From Pseudomonas maumuensis (GTDB lineage: Bacteria; Pseudomonadota; Gammaproteobacteria; Pseudomonadales; Pseudomonadaceae), in contig NZ_CP077077.1 of the NCBI RefSeq assembly GCF_019139675.1, forward strand, positions 5,332,001 to 5,396,000: 64,000 nucleotides of DNA. Direction: 5' to 3'. Shown here in pieces: positions 16,439-26,155 of the stretch. Positions within the stretch are counted from its first letter, which is position 1; each line of letters starts with the position of its first letter. The notes below the pieces were generated by a model. That model was not told the DNA's origin and ran no database searches. It worked only from the letters and a program-made list of their open reading frames with translations. Both the position numbers and the translations under genes were made by a program.

Positions 16439-17536
16439 TCAAAGCTGGGCCACGATCGCGCGGTAATCCGCCGCCAGCGTGGCCTGAAGAATCTCTGTCG
16501 AATAGTCGTCGGTGACGACGGCCTCGCCCAGCTGGCGCAACAGCACCAGACGCAAGCGCCCGTCGAGCACTTTCTTGTCGACCGCCATGTGCTCCATGAA
16601 ATGCGCCGGGGTCATTTCCTGTGGTGGCACCACCGGCAATCCTGCGTCCTGCAACAGGCGAATTCCGCGATCACGCGCCGACTGGTCGATCCAGCCCAGG
16701 CGCATGGACATTTCCAGGGCCATGACCGTGCCGGCCGCCACGGCTTCGCCGTGCAGCCAGACGCCATAGCCCATGTGTGTTTCGATGGCATGGCCGAAGG
16801 TGTGGCCAAGGTTGAGCGTGGCGCGCACGCCCGATTCGCGCTCATCGGCGCCGACCACGGCGGCCTTGGCCGAGCACGAGCGACGGATGGCCTCGGTCAG
16901 GGCGACGGAGTCCAGCGCACGCAGCGCCTGCATATTGTCCTCGAGCCAGGCGAGGAAAGGCTTGTCGCAGATCAGGCCGTACTTGATGACTTCGGCAAGA
17001 CCGGCGGACAGCTCACGCGCGGGCAGGGTCTTCAGGCTGGTGGTATCGATCAATACCGCATTGGGCTGGTAGAAGGCACCGACCATGTTCTTGCCCAGCG
17101 GGTGGTTGATACCGGTCTTGCCGCCCACCGAAGAGTCCACCTGGGACAGCAGCGTGGTCGGCACCTGGATGAAGTCGACCCCCCGCTGGTAACAGGCTGC
17201 GGCGAAACCGGCCATATCGCCGATCACGCCGCCGCCAAGGGCGACCACGGTGGTGCGGCGATCGTGGCGGGCGGTGAGCAGCGCGTCGAAGATAAGTTGC
17301 AGGGTTTCCCAGTTTTTGTGGGCCTCGCCGTCGGGCAACACCACCGGCAGCACCGAATAGGCACCCAGGGTCTTGCTCAGACGTTCGAGGTACAGGGGGG
17401 CGACGGTCTCGTTGGAGACGATGGCGACCTGCCGGCCGACAATGTGCGGCGCTAGCAGCTCGGGCTGGTCAAGCAGGCCTTCGCCAATGTAGATCGGGTA
17501 GCTACGCTCGCCCAGGTCGACCTTAAGTGTCTGCAT
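16439..17536 (-). CDS. aroB: 3-dehydroquinate synthase
   Basis: AroB converts DAHP to 3-dehydroquinate, the second step of the shikimate pathway, with NAD and a divalent metal. The product has 365 residues. Typical blocks are visible: [56 protein letters not shown], and the metal-binding histidines in [11 protein letters not shown] and [10 protein letters not shown]. Start 17536 ([15 protein letters not shown]) has a GGGGA site and the usual family start; an ATG four codons earlier is less likely. It lies downstream of aroK after about 95 bases and upstream of the damX-like gene, probably as one transcript. Confidence 0.98.
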   Translation of the reverse strand: MQTLKVDLGERSYPIYIGEGLLDQPELLAPHIVGRQVAIVSNETVAPLYLERLSKTLGAYSVLPVVLPDGEAHKNWETLQLIFDALLTARHDRRTTVVALGGGVIGDMAGFAAACYQRGVDFIQVPTTLLSQVDSSVGGKTGINHPLGKNMVGAFYQPNAVLIDTTSLKTLPARELSAGLAEVIKYGLICDKPFLAWLEDNMQALRALDSVALTEAIRRSCSAKAAVVGADERESGVRATLNLGHTFGHAIETHMGYGVWLHGEAVAAGTVMALEMSMRLGWIDQSARDRGIRLLQDAGLPVVPPQEMTPAHFMEHMAVDKKVLDGRLRLVLLRQLGEAVVTDDYSTEILQATLAADYRAIVAQL

Positions 17537-17631
17537 GTATCCCCACAATGTACTTGGGCACGGCGGCGTCGTGGCCCCGCGCAGTGACGTTCAACCCCGT
17601 CTCGGCGTTGGTCGCCGAGGATAGACCCCGC

Positions 17632-18150
17632 TCAGCGGGGCGGCAACTTCTGCAGGCGCTCGAGAATGTCGAGCACGACCATACGCGGTGGCCGTTCGTC
17701 GGTTTCCACCACCAGGTCGGCAATCTCGCGATAGAGCGGGTCGCGTGTTTCAAGCAGGGCCCGCAACGTGGCTTCCGGATTGGCGGTGCGCAGCAGCGGT
17801 CGGTTGCGGTCACGGGAGGTGCGCCCCACCTGCTGCTCCACCGAGGCATGCAGGTAGATTACCCGGCCACCGGCATGCAACGCGGCACGGTTGGCGTCGC
17901 GCATCACCGCGCCGCCACCGGTTGCCAAGACCACGCCGTCGAGTGCGCAGAGCTCGGCGATCATCGCCTGCTCGCGGTCGCGAAAGCCCGGCTCGCCTTC
18001 CTTGTCGAAGATCCACGGGATGTTGGCGCCAGTTCGCAGCTCGATTTCCTTGTCGGAATCCTTGAACAGCAGGCGCAGCTCTTTGGCCAACAGGCGCCCG
18101 ATGGTGCTTTTTCCAGCGCCCATGGGCCCTACAAGTATCAAATTTCGCAC
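17632..18150 (-). CDS. aroK: Shikimate kinase
   Basis: AroK phosphorylates shikimate at the 3-hydroxyl with ATP in aromatic amino-acid synthesis. The 172-residue protein has the P-loop GPMGAGKST (residues 8-16), the DSDKEIE shikimate-binding aspartate, the FRDRE arginine and the GGG motif in [12 protein letters not shown]. It starts 5 bases after the pilQ-like stop, so it is likely co-transcribed with the secretin cluster, as in E. coli hofQ-aroK. Confidence 0.97.
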   Translation of the reverse strand: MRNLILVGPMGAGKSTIGRLLAKELRLLFKDSDKEIELRTGANIPWIFDKEGEPGFRDREQAMIAELCALDGVVLATGGGAVMRDANRAALHAGGRVIYLHASVEQQVGRTSRDRNRPLLRTANPEATLRALLETRDPLYREIADLVVETDERPPRMVVLDILERLQKLPPR

Positions 18151-18154
18151 AGAA

Positions 18155-19411
18155 TCAACGACTCACAGCAATCGCCTGGTCACTCATGATACGCGGAGTC
18201 AGGAAGACCAGCAGCTCGGATTTTTTCTCTTGTAGTGCATCGCGTCGAAATAGCCGCCCAACATACGGCAGATCGCCGAAAAATGGCACCTTGTCGACCA
18301 CTTTGTTCTGCGACGTCGAATATACCCCGCCAATCACAATGGTCTGCCCGTCGGCCACCCGAACCTTGGCGTTGACCTCGTTCTTGCGAATCGGCGGCAC
18401 ATCGTTCAAAGCATTGACGAAGTCGGGCTCGTCCTTGGTCACCCGCACCGCCATGATCACCTTGCCGTCCGGCGTGATCTGCGGCGTCACCTCAAGCGAC
18501 AGGGAGGCCTCGCGAAAGGACACGGAAGTGGCGCCACTGCGGGTGGTTTCCTGATAGGGCACTTCGGTGCCCTTGAGGATACGGGCTGTTTCCTTGTCGG
18601 CGGTTACCACTTTTGGCTGGGAGATGATCTCGCCGTTGCCGCTTTTTTCCATGGCAGTGAGCTCCAGGTCCAGGAGGATGTCGCTGCGCAGCAGCCCCAA
18701 CCCAAGCCCGGCGCCAGCCCGCTCGACGCCGAGGTCGACGAACAAATCACTACCCAACCGACTCTCCGCACCATACAACGGACCACCCCAACGCACACCG
18801 AGCGCCTTCTCGTAATCGACGCTGGCCTCGACGATGCGCGCCTCGATCATGACCTGGCGCACCGGCACATCCAGTTCCGCCACCAGCCTGCGTAGTTCGA
18901 CTAGCCGTCCGGCGGGCTGTGTGACCACCAGCGTGTTGGTGCGGGCATCTACACCCAGGCTGCCACGCCCAGCCAGAATGCCATCATCGGCCAGGCTGGC
19001 CAGCAGTAACTCCACCAACTCGCCGGCCTTGGCATGGAAGACCGGGATCAGCTCGCGCCGCAATGGCTCCATCGACACATCCTGCGCCATTCTACGCGCC
19101 TGGTCGGCGAGTTCGGCCAGCGGGGCAATCAGCAGCACATTTCCCTCCTGCCGCTTGCCCAATCCCTTGCTGCGCAGCACCAAATCGAGCGCCTGGTCCC
19201 AAGGCACTTCTTCCAGGCGCAGAGTTATTCGCCCCTGCACCGAATCGCTGGCCAGCAGGTTGACGCCGGCATGCTCCGCCATGACCTGAAGCACCGAGCG
19301 CAGCTCGACATCCTGGAAGTCGAGCGACATCGGCTCACCCTGAAACTCCGCTGCCTGCACCCCCAGGATGCTCACCAGACCCATGCCGCTCAACCATCGC
19401 CTCGGTCTCAT
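18155..19411 (-). CDS. pilQ: Short secretin, PilQ/HofQ type
   Basis: The 418-residue protein has a signal peptide, a secretin/TonB short N-terminal domain ([19 protein letters not shown]), an N1/KH-like domain with [13 protein letters not shown], and the C-terminal secretin beta domain with [35 protein letters not shown] and [32 protein letters not shown]. It would form a gated channel in the outer membrane. It is much shorter than full PilQ (about 700 residues) because the AMIN domains are absent, matching E. coli HofQ. Its start, with a GGGGAG site, lies inside the end of the PilO-PilP gene (77-base overlap). Confidence 0.9.
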   Translation of the reverse strand: MRPRRWLSGMGLVSILGVQAAEFQGEPMSLDFQDVELRSVLQVMAEHAGVNLLASDSVQGRITLRLEEVPWDQALDLVLRSKGLGKRQEGNVLLIAPLAELADQARRMAQDVSMEPLRRELIPVFHAKAGELVELLLASLADDGILAGRGSLGVDARTNTLVVTQPAGRLVELRRLVAELDVPVRQVMIEARIVEASVDYEKALGVRWGGPLYGAESRLGSDLFVDLGVERAGAGLGLGLLRSDILLDLELTAMEKSGNGEIISQPKVVTADKETARILKGTEVPYQETTRSGATSVSFREASLSLEVTPQITPDGKVIMAVRVTKDEPDFVNALNDVPPIRKNEVNAKVRVADGQTIVIGGVYSTSQNKVVDKVPFFGDLPYVGRLFRRDALQEKKSELLVFLTPRIMSDQAIAVSR

Positions 19412-20345
19412 CCCTGACCTCCCCCTGCTCACGCTTTTTAAGTACCAGATACCTCGGACGGCTCTGCCAGCGCCCACCGACGTACATACGCTCGCTGACT
19501 TCCACACGTTCGGCATCGATTGTTACCACGACCCCCTCATCCAACCCGACCCGGTCGCCCTCCCCGACCCGATACAGACGGCCAGCCGAGCGCAGCAACG
19601 CGTGGCGACGCCCGGCCTGGGAAAGGGAGCCGACCATTTCCAGTTGCGCCAAGGGAACATGCCGTAACCCCCTGCCATCCGCGGCAGACATCCAGGCGTG
19701 AAACGGATCGAACCCGCTTTTCGAAAGGGCAACCCGAGCGGGCTCATCCGCCAGCGCCACTGGCACCGGCAGCTCTTCCCCGGGCTGATAGGCATGTATC
19801 AGCAGCTGCGCGCTAACCACCCCTACATCGCCTTCCTGCAAAGCCAGCCTGAGTCGGACCACGTTCAGCAAACGCAACTGCTCCAGCCACTGTTCCAGCC
19901 ACAAGCGCAGTGCCGGGTAGCGACCCTGTACGCTGACTTCCAAGGGCTGCAAGCGGTACCCCGACGCCTGCTGCGCTTCATGTACCTCGATGCGCTCGAA
20001 TGACAAGCCATGCTCATGCCCCGACAAGGCCAACTGGTCGAGCAGTTCACTCATGCCCTCCCCCGCAGCCAGCCGCCACCGCATCGTTTGCAGGCCTGTC
20101 CGGGCCCGCTCCAGCGCCTGCTGTTCCCGCTCCAGCTCGACGAGCTGTGCCCCCCTTTGCGCCAAGGCGCTCTGTAGTTGCAACTGTTGCTGGAACGCCT
20201 CCGAATAGCTCAGGAGCGGTGTACGCAGACGAGCGAAATAACCCACGAAGGCGACCAGGAACACCAGCCCGATTGCCGTCAGGCACCTGAACATCCGGGA
20301 CCGGGCTGCAAGACCCTGCCAATCCTGAACCCACAGACGACTCAT
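19335..20345 (-). CDS. PilO-PilP fusion protein of secretin cluster
   Basis: The 336-residue product combines two usually separate alignment-complex proteins. Residues 1-195 look like PilO: a cytoplasmic start, one transmembrane helix (about 21-38), a coiled coil (45-90) and a small periplasmic ferredoxin-like fold. Residues 212-305 look like PilP: DPFHAW, LAQLEMVGSLSQAGRRHALL, YRVGEGDRVGLDEGVVVTIDAERVEVSE. No separate pilP exists between it and pilQ. It overlaps pilN by ATGA and pilQ by 77 bases. The fusion would link the inner-membrane platform directly to the secretin. The assignment of both halves is by motif pattern, not by search. Confidence 0.8.
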   Translation of the reverse strand: MSRLWVQDWQGLAARSRMFRCLTAIGLVFLVAFVGYFARLRTPLLSYSEAFQQQLQLQSALAQRGAQLVELEREQQALERARTGLQTMRWRLAAGEGMSELLDQLALSGHEHGLSFERIEVHEAQQASGYRLQPLEVSVQGRYPALRLWLEQWLEQLRLLNVVRLRLALQEGDVGVVSAQLLIHAYQPGEELPVPVALADEPARVALSKSGFDPFHAWMSAADGRGLRHVPLAQLEMVGSLSQAGRRHALLRSAGRLYRVGEGDRVGLDEGVVVTIDAERVEVSERMYVGGRWQSRPRYLVLKKREQGEVRDETEAMVERHGSGEHPGGAGSGVSG

Positions 20346-20881
20346 GACTCGCTCCCCAGCAATCGCGCCGCCAGCAAGAACTCGTCGCCCTGGTCGTAAC
20401 GCCGCAGGCTGACAAGCTCCAGATCCCGCACCATCTTTGCCTGTTCCAAGTCGCGCATCAGCCGGGCCACCACTGAAGCAGAGGCCGCCAACCCGGCAAG
20501 GCGCACACGCCCGTCCTCCACGCCCACCTCAGTCAAGCGCGCACCTGCGGGCAGGGCCTGCTCCAGCGCCAGAAACAGCCCAGGCAGTCGAGCCCGCTCT
20601 GCACCCAGCGCGCATACCACCGCCTGCTCAGCCAACAACGCATCCCGCGCTTCGCGCATCTGCTCAAGCTGCCCCTGCGAGGCAACCAAGCGCTCAACGG
20701 CCGCCTGATGCGAAGCGACGATCTGCGCTTGCCTGGCCAGACGCGACCGTGCCATTCGATCCAGCAACATGACCCCACACAGCGCCACTACCAACGTGGC
20801 GACCAGCGTGATCCGGAATCGCCGCACAACGCTTGCCCGGCGCTGTTCGCGCCAGGGCATCAGGTTCAGTCTTTCCTTCAT
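20342..20881 (-). CDS. PilN/HofN-like inner-membrane protein
   Basis: The 179-residue protein starts MKERLNLMPWREQRR, the PilN-type N-terminal motif (LNLLPWR) that binds PilM, followed by a transmembrane helix (about 20-36), a coiled coil and a periplasmic domain (ALPAGARLTEVGVEDGRVRLAG). PilN pairs with PilO and anchors PilM on the cytoplasmic side. Both borders overlap their neighbours by ATGA (20878-20881 with pilM, 20342-20345 with the PilO-PilP gene), pointing to translational coupling and fixed stoichiometry. Confidence 0.85.
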   Translation of the reverse strand: MKERLNLMPWREQRRASVVRRFRITLVATLVVALCGVMLLDRMARSRLARQAQIVASHQAAVERLVASQGQLEQMREARDALLAEQAVVCALGAERARLPGLFLALEQALPAGARLTEVGVEDGRVRLAGLAASASVVARLMRDLEQAKMVRDLELVSLRRYDQGDEFLLAARLLGSES

Positions 20882-21771
20882 CCCAGCCCTCCCATTGCCA
20901 ATCCACAGGCCAGGGCCATGGCGGCAGCGGGCACGCGTGCCGCATCCGGTCCACTGACCAGCGGCTTCGGACAACCGACATGGCAATCCACACCCAGGCG
21001 CTCAGATAGGTCCGCGGCCCGAACGCCATCGGCGCAGGAACCGAACAACACAACCTTCTCGACCTCAGCCTGGACCGCCAGCGGCCAGAGCCCATCGACA
21101 GCCTCGGACCAACGTGTTGGCGATGGCAAGGCAATATGGCGGCGCTGCGGTAAGAGCCCTCCCTGCCAGCAGTGCAAGACCACCTCGTCCGGTTCCAACT
21201 GCATCAGCGCCGTGGCGCTTGCCTGCACCTCGGACATCAATGCGCGCCGCAAAGCAAAACTGTCCACCTCCACGGCCACCAGCTGCAGACCGGCTTGCTC
21301 GAACGTGCGCTCCAACGGGTCGAGCTGACTCTGCCGACAGGCGACCACCACTACCTCGACCTGGCCAGCGGCATCGGGGCATGGGCCACGCACCTGAAAA
21401 TCCAGGGCAAGGTCTTCCACCGTAAAGGGAAACAGCTGCTCGGCTTGCGCAAGCAAAGCGGCCTCGACTCCATGCTCGGTGAGCCCGGCAGGCAACCGGC
21501 ACACCTTGCAGATGACCTGTGATGAAGGCAGCGCGACAGCGACTTGGGACTGCACTGTCCGGCACCGGGTATGGGCCTGCCGCAACCCCGCGACCAGGCG
21601 CTCCCCAGGATCGCACAACCATGAACGGCCTGGCGCGACGCCAATGCGCTCATTTGCCCAGCCCGCCACGCGACCGCCAGGCTGGCGGTGCAAATGCAAC
21701 ATTCGTATGGAATCGGAGGTGATTTCCACCCCCAGCAGTGAACCGGCGTCCCTGCCAAAGCGTCCAAGCAT
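20878..21771 (-). CDS. PilM/HofM-like actin-fold protein
   Basis: The 297-residue product has the start of an actin-like ATPase fold (LLGVEITSDSIRMLHL) and the PilM block VAVALPSSQVICKVCRLPAG, then VEVDSFALRRAL. PilM forms a cytoplasmic ring that binds the PilN N-terminus. It is about 55 residues shorter than the P. aeruginosa protein and its nucleotide-binding motifs are weak, as in the HofM/ComA branch. It is first in a minus-strand cluster and divergent from ponA with 165 bases between, the same order as E. coli mrcA-hofMNOPQ-aroKB. Confidence 0.82.
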   Translation of the reverse strand: MLGRFGRDAGSLLGVEITSDSIRMLHLHRQPGGRVAGWANERIGVAPGRSWLCDPGERLVAGLRQAHTRCRTVQSQVAVALPSSQVICKVCRLPAGLTEHGVEAALLAQAEQLFPFTVEDLALDFQVRGPCPDAAGQVEVVVVACRQSQLDPLERTFEQAGLQLVAVEVDSFALRRALMSEVQASATALMQLEPDEVVLHCWQGGLLPQRRHIALPSPTRWSEAVDGLWPLAVQAEVEKVVLFGSCADGVRAADLSERLGVDCHVGCPKPLVSGPDAARVPAAAMALACGLAMGGLG

Positions 21772-21864
21772 GGCCGTTCCTTCCTGGTCATTGACAGCCC
21801 GAACCCTTGCGGCGCAGGCGGCCGTCCTCAGCCCGGGCGGTCACCCGGCGGGACGAAAAATGCT

Positions 21865-21870
21865 TATAAT
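21865..21870 (+). promoter_or_regulatory. ponA: Candidate -10 element for ponA
   Basis: A perfect TATAAT lies 66 bases before the ponA start in the divergent pilM/ponA spacer. No good -35 hexamer is seen 16-18 bases upstream, so the call rests on the -10 alone. Confidence 0.45.
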
Positions 21871-21936
21871 GGCCAGCGTTTTTTCTGTCCGCCGGCCCCG
21901 CGCGCAACCCACTCTCAACCTGGACACCCAAAAGCC

Positions 21937-24399
21937 TTGATACGCCTGCTGAAGTTCTTCTGGTGGTCTCTCGTCGCCGTCATCTGCGCGCTCGTGCTCG
22001 GTGTGAGCGGTGCGTTTCTGTATCTTAGTCCCAGCCTGCCCTCGGTCGACGCGCTCAGAAGCGTCCAGTTGCAAATCCCCCTGAGGGTCTACAGCAGCGA
22101 CGGCAAGCTGATCGCCGAGTTCGGCGAAATGCGGCGCTCGCCGATCAAGTTCCAGGAAATTCCCCCACAGTTCATCCAGGCGCTTCTGTCCGCCGAGGAT
22201 GACAATTTCCTCAATCACTATGGCGTCGACCCCAGCAGCCTGATGCGTGCGGCCTCGCAGTTGGTCAAGTCCGGGCATATCCAGAGCGGCGGCAGCACCA
22301 TCACCATGCAGGTGGCGAAGAACTTCTTCCTCACCAGCGAACGCAGCTTCTCACGCAAGACCAACGAGATTCTCCTGGCCCTGCAGATCGAACGTGAGCT
22401 GACCAAGGACGAGATCCTCGAGCTGTACGTCAACAAGATCTACCTGGGCAACCGCGCCTACGGCATCGACGCCGCGGCGCAGGTGTACTACGGCAAATCG
22501 ATCCGTGACGTCAGCCTCGCGCAGATGGCCATGATCGCCGGCCTGCCCAAAGCGCCATCGCGCTTCAATCCGCTGGCCAACCCGGTACGCGCGAAGGAGC
22601 GCCGCGACTGGATCCTCGGGCGCATGTACAAGCTTGGCAAGATCGACGAAGCCAGCTACCAGACCGCCCTGGCCGAGCCGCTGAATGCCAGCTACCACGT
22701 GCCGACCCCAGAGGTGAATGCGCCCTACGTCGCCGAGATGGCCCGCGCCGAGATGGTCGGCCGCTACGGTAGCGACGCTTACACCGAAGGCTTCCGGGTC
22801 ACCACCACCGTCCCGAGCGACATGCAGCAGATGGCCAATAGCGCAGTCCTCAACGGCCTCAGCGAGTACGACGAACGCCACGGCTACCGCGGCCCCGAGG
22901 CGCGCTTCCCTGGCAAGACGCGTGCGGCCTGGCTGCAGGAGCTGAGCAAGCAACGTACCCTTGGCGGCCTGGAGCCCGCCATCGTCACCCAGGTCGAGAG
23001 GACCGGACTGAAGGTGATGACCCGTGGCGGACTGGAGGAAAACGTCGCCTGGGACACCATGAAGTGGGCCCGCCCATACCTCAACAGCAACTCGCAGGGG
23101 CGCTCGCCGCAGTCGCCGGCGGATGTGTCCCAGGTCGGCGACCTGGTACGCCTGCAACGCCTGGACGATGGCAAGCTGAAGTTCAGCCAGGTGCCCGGCG
23201 CCCAGAGCGCGCTGGTCACCCTCGACCCTTACAACGGCGCCATCCGCGCCCTGGTCGGCGGTTTCTCCTTCGAACAGAGCAACTACAACCGCGCCATGCA
23301 GGCCAAGCGCCAGCCTGGCTCGAGCTTCAAGCCATTCGTCTACAGCGCCGCCCTGGACAACGGCTACACCGCCGCCAGCTTGGTCAACGACGCCCCGATC
23401 GTGTTCGTCGACGAGTACCTGGACAAGGTCTGGCGGCCGAAGAACGACACCAATACGTTCCTCGGCCCGATCCGCATGCGCGAGGCGCTGTACAAGTCGC
23501 GCAACCTCGTATCGATCCGCCTGCTGCAGGCGATGGGCGTGGATCGCACCATCGACTACATCGCCAAGTTCGGCTTCAACAAGCAGGACCTGCCACGCAA
23601 CCTGTCGCTGGCGCTGGGCACCGCAACACTCACGCCGATGGAGATCGCCACAGGCTGGAGCACCTTCGCCAACGGCGGCTACAAGATCAGCCCATACCTG
23701 ATCGAGCGTGTCGAGAGCCGCAACGGCGAAACCCTGTTCACCGCAAACCCGCCACGCGTGCCGCAGGGCAGCCAGGACCAGGCCGGCCTCGCCGCACCTG
23801 AGGCCCCCATCAGCGCCGCTCCGATGCCAGGCGAGGCGCCGTTGGCCGCAGGCCAGATCACCCCGGCACTCCAAGTACCCCAGGCCCCCGCCGTGGCCGA
23901 GCAGATCATCGATGGCCGCACCTCGTACATTCTCACCAGCATGCTGCAGGACGTGATCAAGCGCGGCACCGGCCGCCGCGCCTTGGCCCTCGGCCGTTCG
24001 GACCTGGCGGGCAAGACCGGTACCACCAACGAGTCCAAGGACGCCTGGTTCTCCGGCTACAACGCCGACTACGTAACCACCGTCTGGGTCGGCTTCGACC
24101 AGCCGGAAACCCTGGGGCGCCGCGAATACGGTGGTACCGTGGCCCTGCCGATCTGGATGAGCTTCATGGGCGCCGCGCTCAAGGGCATGCCCGAGCACCC
24201 GCCAGCCGAACCCGAGGGCATCCTCAGCCTGCGCGTCGACCCGATCAGCGGCCGCGCCGCCACGCCGAGCACACCGAACGCCTACTTCGAACTGTTCAAG
24301 GCCGAGGACTCGCCACCGTCGGCGGACGAACTGGGCAACGGCGCAGCACCGGGCAGCCCGCTGCCGGCAGATGAAGCAGCGCCGATGGATCTGTTCTAA
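21937..24399 (+). CDS. ponA: Penicillin-binding protein 1A (class A PBP)
   Basis: The 820-residue bifunctional enzyme polymerises glycan strands and cross-links peptides in the periplasm. An N-terminal membrane anchor (RLLKFFWWSLVAVICALVLG) is followed by the GT51 glycosyltransferase (LSAEDDNFLNHYGVDPSSL, GGSTITMQVAKNFF, EILELYVNKIYLG) and an OB-like linker. The transpeptidase has SSFK (in QPGSSFKPFVYSA), SRN (YKSRNLVSIRL) and KTGTTNESKDAWFSGY. The start is TTG (MIRLLKFFW), with no strong ribosome site visible and no earlier in-frame start. It is divergent from the pilM cluster, as in E. coli mrcA/hofM. Confidence 0.96.
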   Translation: MIRLLKFFWWSLVAVICALVLGVSGAFLYLSPSLPSVDALRSVQLQIPLRVYSSDGKLIAEFGEMRRSPIKFQEIPPQFIQALLSAEDDNFLNHYGVDPSSLMRAASQLVKSGHIQSGGSTITMQVAKNFFLTSERSFSRKTNEILLALQIERELTKDEILELYVNKIYLGNRAYGIDAAAQVYYGKSIRDVSLAQMAMIAGLPKAPSRFNPLANPVRAKERRDWILGRMYKLGKIDEASYQTALAEPLNASYHVPTPEVNAPYVAEMARAEMVGRYGSDAYTEGFRVTTTVPSDMQQMANSAVLNGLSEYDERHGYRGPEARFPGKTRAAWLQELSKQRTLGGLEPAIVTQVERTGLKVMTRGGLEENVAWDTMKWARPYLNSNSQGRSPQSPADVSQVGDLVRLQRLDDGKLKFSQVPGAQSALVTLDPYNGAIRALVGGFSFEQSNYNRAMQAKRQPGSSFKPFVYSAALDNGYTAASLVNDAPIVFVDEYLDKVWRPKNDTNTFLGPIRMREALYKSRNLVSIRLLQAMGVDRTIDYIAKFGFNKQDLPRNLSLALGTATLTPMEIATGWSTFANGGYKISPYLIERVESRNGETLFTANPPRVPQGSQDQAGLAAPEAPISAAPMPGEAPLAAGQITPALQVPQAPAVAEQIIDGRTSYILTSMLQDVIKRGTGRRALALGRSDLAGKTGTTNESKDAWFSGYNADYVTTVWVGFDQPETLGRREYGGTVALPIWMSFMGAALKGMPEHPPAEPEGILSLRVDPISGRAATPSTPNAYFELFKAEDSPPSADELGNGAAPGSPLPADEAAPMDLF

Positions 24400-24467
24400 A
24401 GGGCAACCTTTGCAGGTTTTCGGTGAGGGCCGCCAGGTGCTCGCCGAAAACATTGCAGCGCTCTCAA

Positions 24468-24718
24468 GATCGAGCGCCGCCCGCGCGGCGCATCGCTGGC
24501 AAGCCAGCTCCCACATCTGTTTCGGGCCAGTTATGCCTGTAAAGGTACCGCTGCCCGCCTTAGTTCATGCCTCAAGTCTTGTGAGGGGCCGGCGACGCCC
24601 ACCTCGCCACCGCGTTATGCCACCAAGGCGGACAGTGGAGATGGACCAGTAGTAACTGGCCCGAAACAAATGTGGGAGCTGGCTTGCCAGCGATGCGCCG
24701 CGCGGGCGGCGCTCGATC
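24468..24718. repeat. 66-bp near-perfect inverted repeat with REP-like core
   Basis: The arms 24468-24533 and 24653-24718 match in inverse orientation at 65 of 66 positions; weaker similarity (GGTGCTCGCCGA, TTGCAGCGC) extends another 35-40 bases outward. Each arm contains the REP-like stretch CGCTGGCAAGCCAGCTCCCACA and a GC-rich GCGCCGCCCGCGCGGCGC block. The centre is 119 bases. This is far longer than a normal REP pair. Confidence 0.85.
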
Positions 24719-24834
24719 TGGTAGGCGCTGCAAGGCTGTCGGCGAGCACCAGCAAGCCCTGACGCGATCGCCCTGAAAGGGATGACATTGAACTCCGCGT
24801 GCGCAGGCCTGCCCCGCAATAACCCAGGCCCAAC

Positions 24835-24868
24835 AAAAAGCCCCGACTCTCGCGAGCCGGGGCTTTTT
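24835..24868. terminator. Bidirectional terminator after maeB
   Basis: AAAAAGCCCCG and CGGGGCTTTTT form a stem around CTCGCGAG. The A and T runs on either side let it work in both directions, mainly for maeB on the minus strand and as backup for ponA. Confidence 0.9.
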
Positions 24869-24886
24869 CATGACACTACGACTGGA

Positions 24887-26155
24887 TCAGCCGTTGAACA
24901 CGTCATCCACGCTCTTGAGCGGGTAGTGCTTCGGATACGGCAGGGTGGCCACACCGGACTCGATGGCGGCCTTGGCCACGGCATCGGAAACCACGGTGAT
25001 CAGGCGAGCGTCCAGCGGCTTCGGAATGATGTACTCACGGCCGAACTCCAGGGCTTGCACGCCATAGGCTTCGCAGACTTCCTTCGGCACCGGCAGCTTG
25101 GCCAGGTCCTTCAGGGCGATGGCGGCAGCGATCTTCATCTCTTCGTTGATGCGCTTGGCGCGAACGTCCAGGGCACCACGGAAGATGAACGGGAAGCCCA
25201 GTACGTTGTTGACCTGGTTCGGGTAGTCGGAACGACCGGTGGCCATGATCACGTCGCTGCGGGTGGCGTGAGCCAGCTCCGGGGCGATTTCCGGGTCCGG
25301 GTTCGAGCAGGCGAACACGATCGGGTTGGCGGCCATCGACTTCAGGCCTTCTGCGCTCAGCAGGTTAGGGCCGGACAAGCCGACGAACACGTCTGCGCCG
25401 TCGAGGGCGTCAGCCAGGGTGCGCTTGTCGGTGGCGTGGGCGAACTGGGCCTTGTACTGGTTCAGGTCGTCGCGGCCAGCGTGGATCACACCGCTGCGGT
25501 CGATCATGAAGATGTTCTCGACCTTGGCACCCATGCTCACCAGCAGCTTCATGCAGGAGATGGCCGCGGCACCGGCGCCCAGGCAGACGATCTTGGCGTC
25601 TTCGAGCTTCTTGCCGGCGATTTCCAGAGCGTTGATCATGCCGGCCGCGGTAACGATCGCGGTGCCGTGCTGGTCATCGTGGAAGACGGGAATGTCGCAC
25701 TGCTCAATCAGCGTGCGCTCGATCTCGAAGCACTCAGGTGCCTTGATGTCTTCCAGGTTGATGCCGCCGAAGGTGATGGAGATACGGCGAACGGTGTCGA
25801 TGAAAGCCTGCGGGCTCTCCGACTCGACTTCGATGTCGAACACGTCGATACCAGCGAAACGCTTGAACAGAACACCCTTGCCTTCCATGACCGGCTTGGA
25901 GGCCAGTGGGCCGAGGTCACCCAGACCGAGGATGGCGGTGCCATCGGAGATCACCGCAACCAGGTTGCCCTTGCCGGTGTACTTGTAGGCCAGCTCCGGA
26001 TCACGGCCGATCTCGCGCACAGGCTCGGCGACACCCGGGCTGTAGGCCAGGGCAAGGTCACGGGCGGTGGCGGTTGGCTTGGAGAGCTCGACGCTCAGTT
26101 TCCCCGGACGAGGCTGAGCGTGGTATTCGAGAGCGGCGGTTTTCAGGTCTGACAT
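24887..26155 (-). CDS. maeB: NADP-type malic enzyme, short form
   Basis: The enzyme decarboxylates malate to pyruvate and supplies NADPH. The 422-residue protein contains LALAYSPGVAEPVREI, KGNLVAVISDGTAILGLG, PVFHDDQHGTAIV (metal site) and VCLGAGAAAISCMKLL (dinucleotide fold), then FACSNPDPEI. It lacks the C-terminal phosphotransacetylase-like domain of the about 760-residue E. coli MaeB. Start 26155 (MSDLKTAALEYH) has a GGAA site at a suitable distance; an ATG three codons earlier lacks one. Confidence 0.95.
   Translation of the reverse strand: MSDLKTAALEYHAQPRPGKLSVELSKPTATARDLALAYSPGVAEPVREIGRDPELAYKYTGKGNLVAVISDGTAILGLGDLGPLASKPVMEGKGVLFKRFAGIDVFDIEVESESPQAFIDTVRRISITFGGINLEDIKAPECFEIERTLIEQCDIPVFHDDQHGTAIVTAAGMINALEIAGKKLEDAKIVCLGAGAAAISCMKLLVSMGAKVENIFMIDRSGVIHAGRDDLNQYKAQFAHATDKRTLADALDGADVFVGLSGPNLLSAEGLKSMAANPIVFACSNPDPEIAPELAHATRSDVIMATGRSDYPNQVNNVLGFPFIFRGALDVRAKRINEEMKIAAAIALKDLAKLPVPKEVCEAYGVQALEFGREYIIPKPLDARLITVVSDAVAKAAIESGVATLPYPKHYPLKSVDDVFNG

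Larger units (their letters stand above)
24400..24886. other. 487-base non-coding region between convergent ponA and maeB
   Basis: No gene is supported here. The region holds a long inverted repeat with REP-like cores (24468-24533 and 24653-24718), a 119-base centre without a recognisable feature, and a bidirectional terminator next to maeB. Confidence 0.7.

Noticed and set aside
15530..17455. A 641-codon open frame on the plus strand
   Set aside because: Antisense to the damX-like gene and aroB, which have recognised domains. No ribosome site or conserved motif supports it.
22351..24516. A 721-codon open frame on the minus strand
   Set aside because: Antisense to ponA; the composition is that of a shadow frame and it runs into the inverted repeat.
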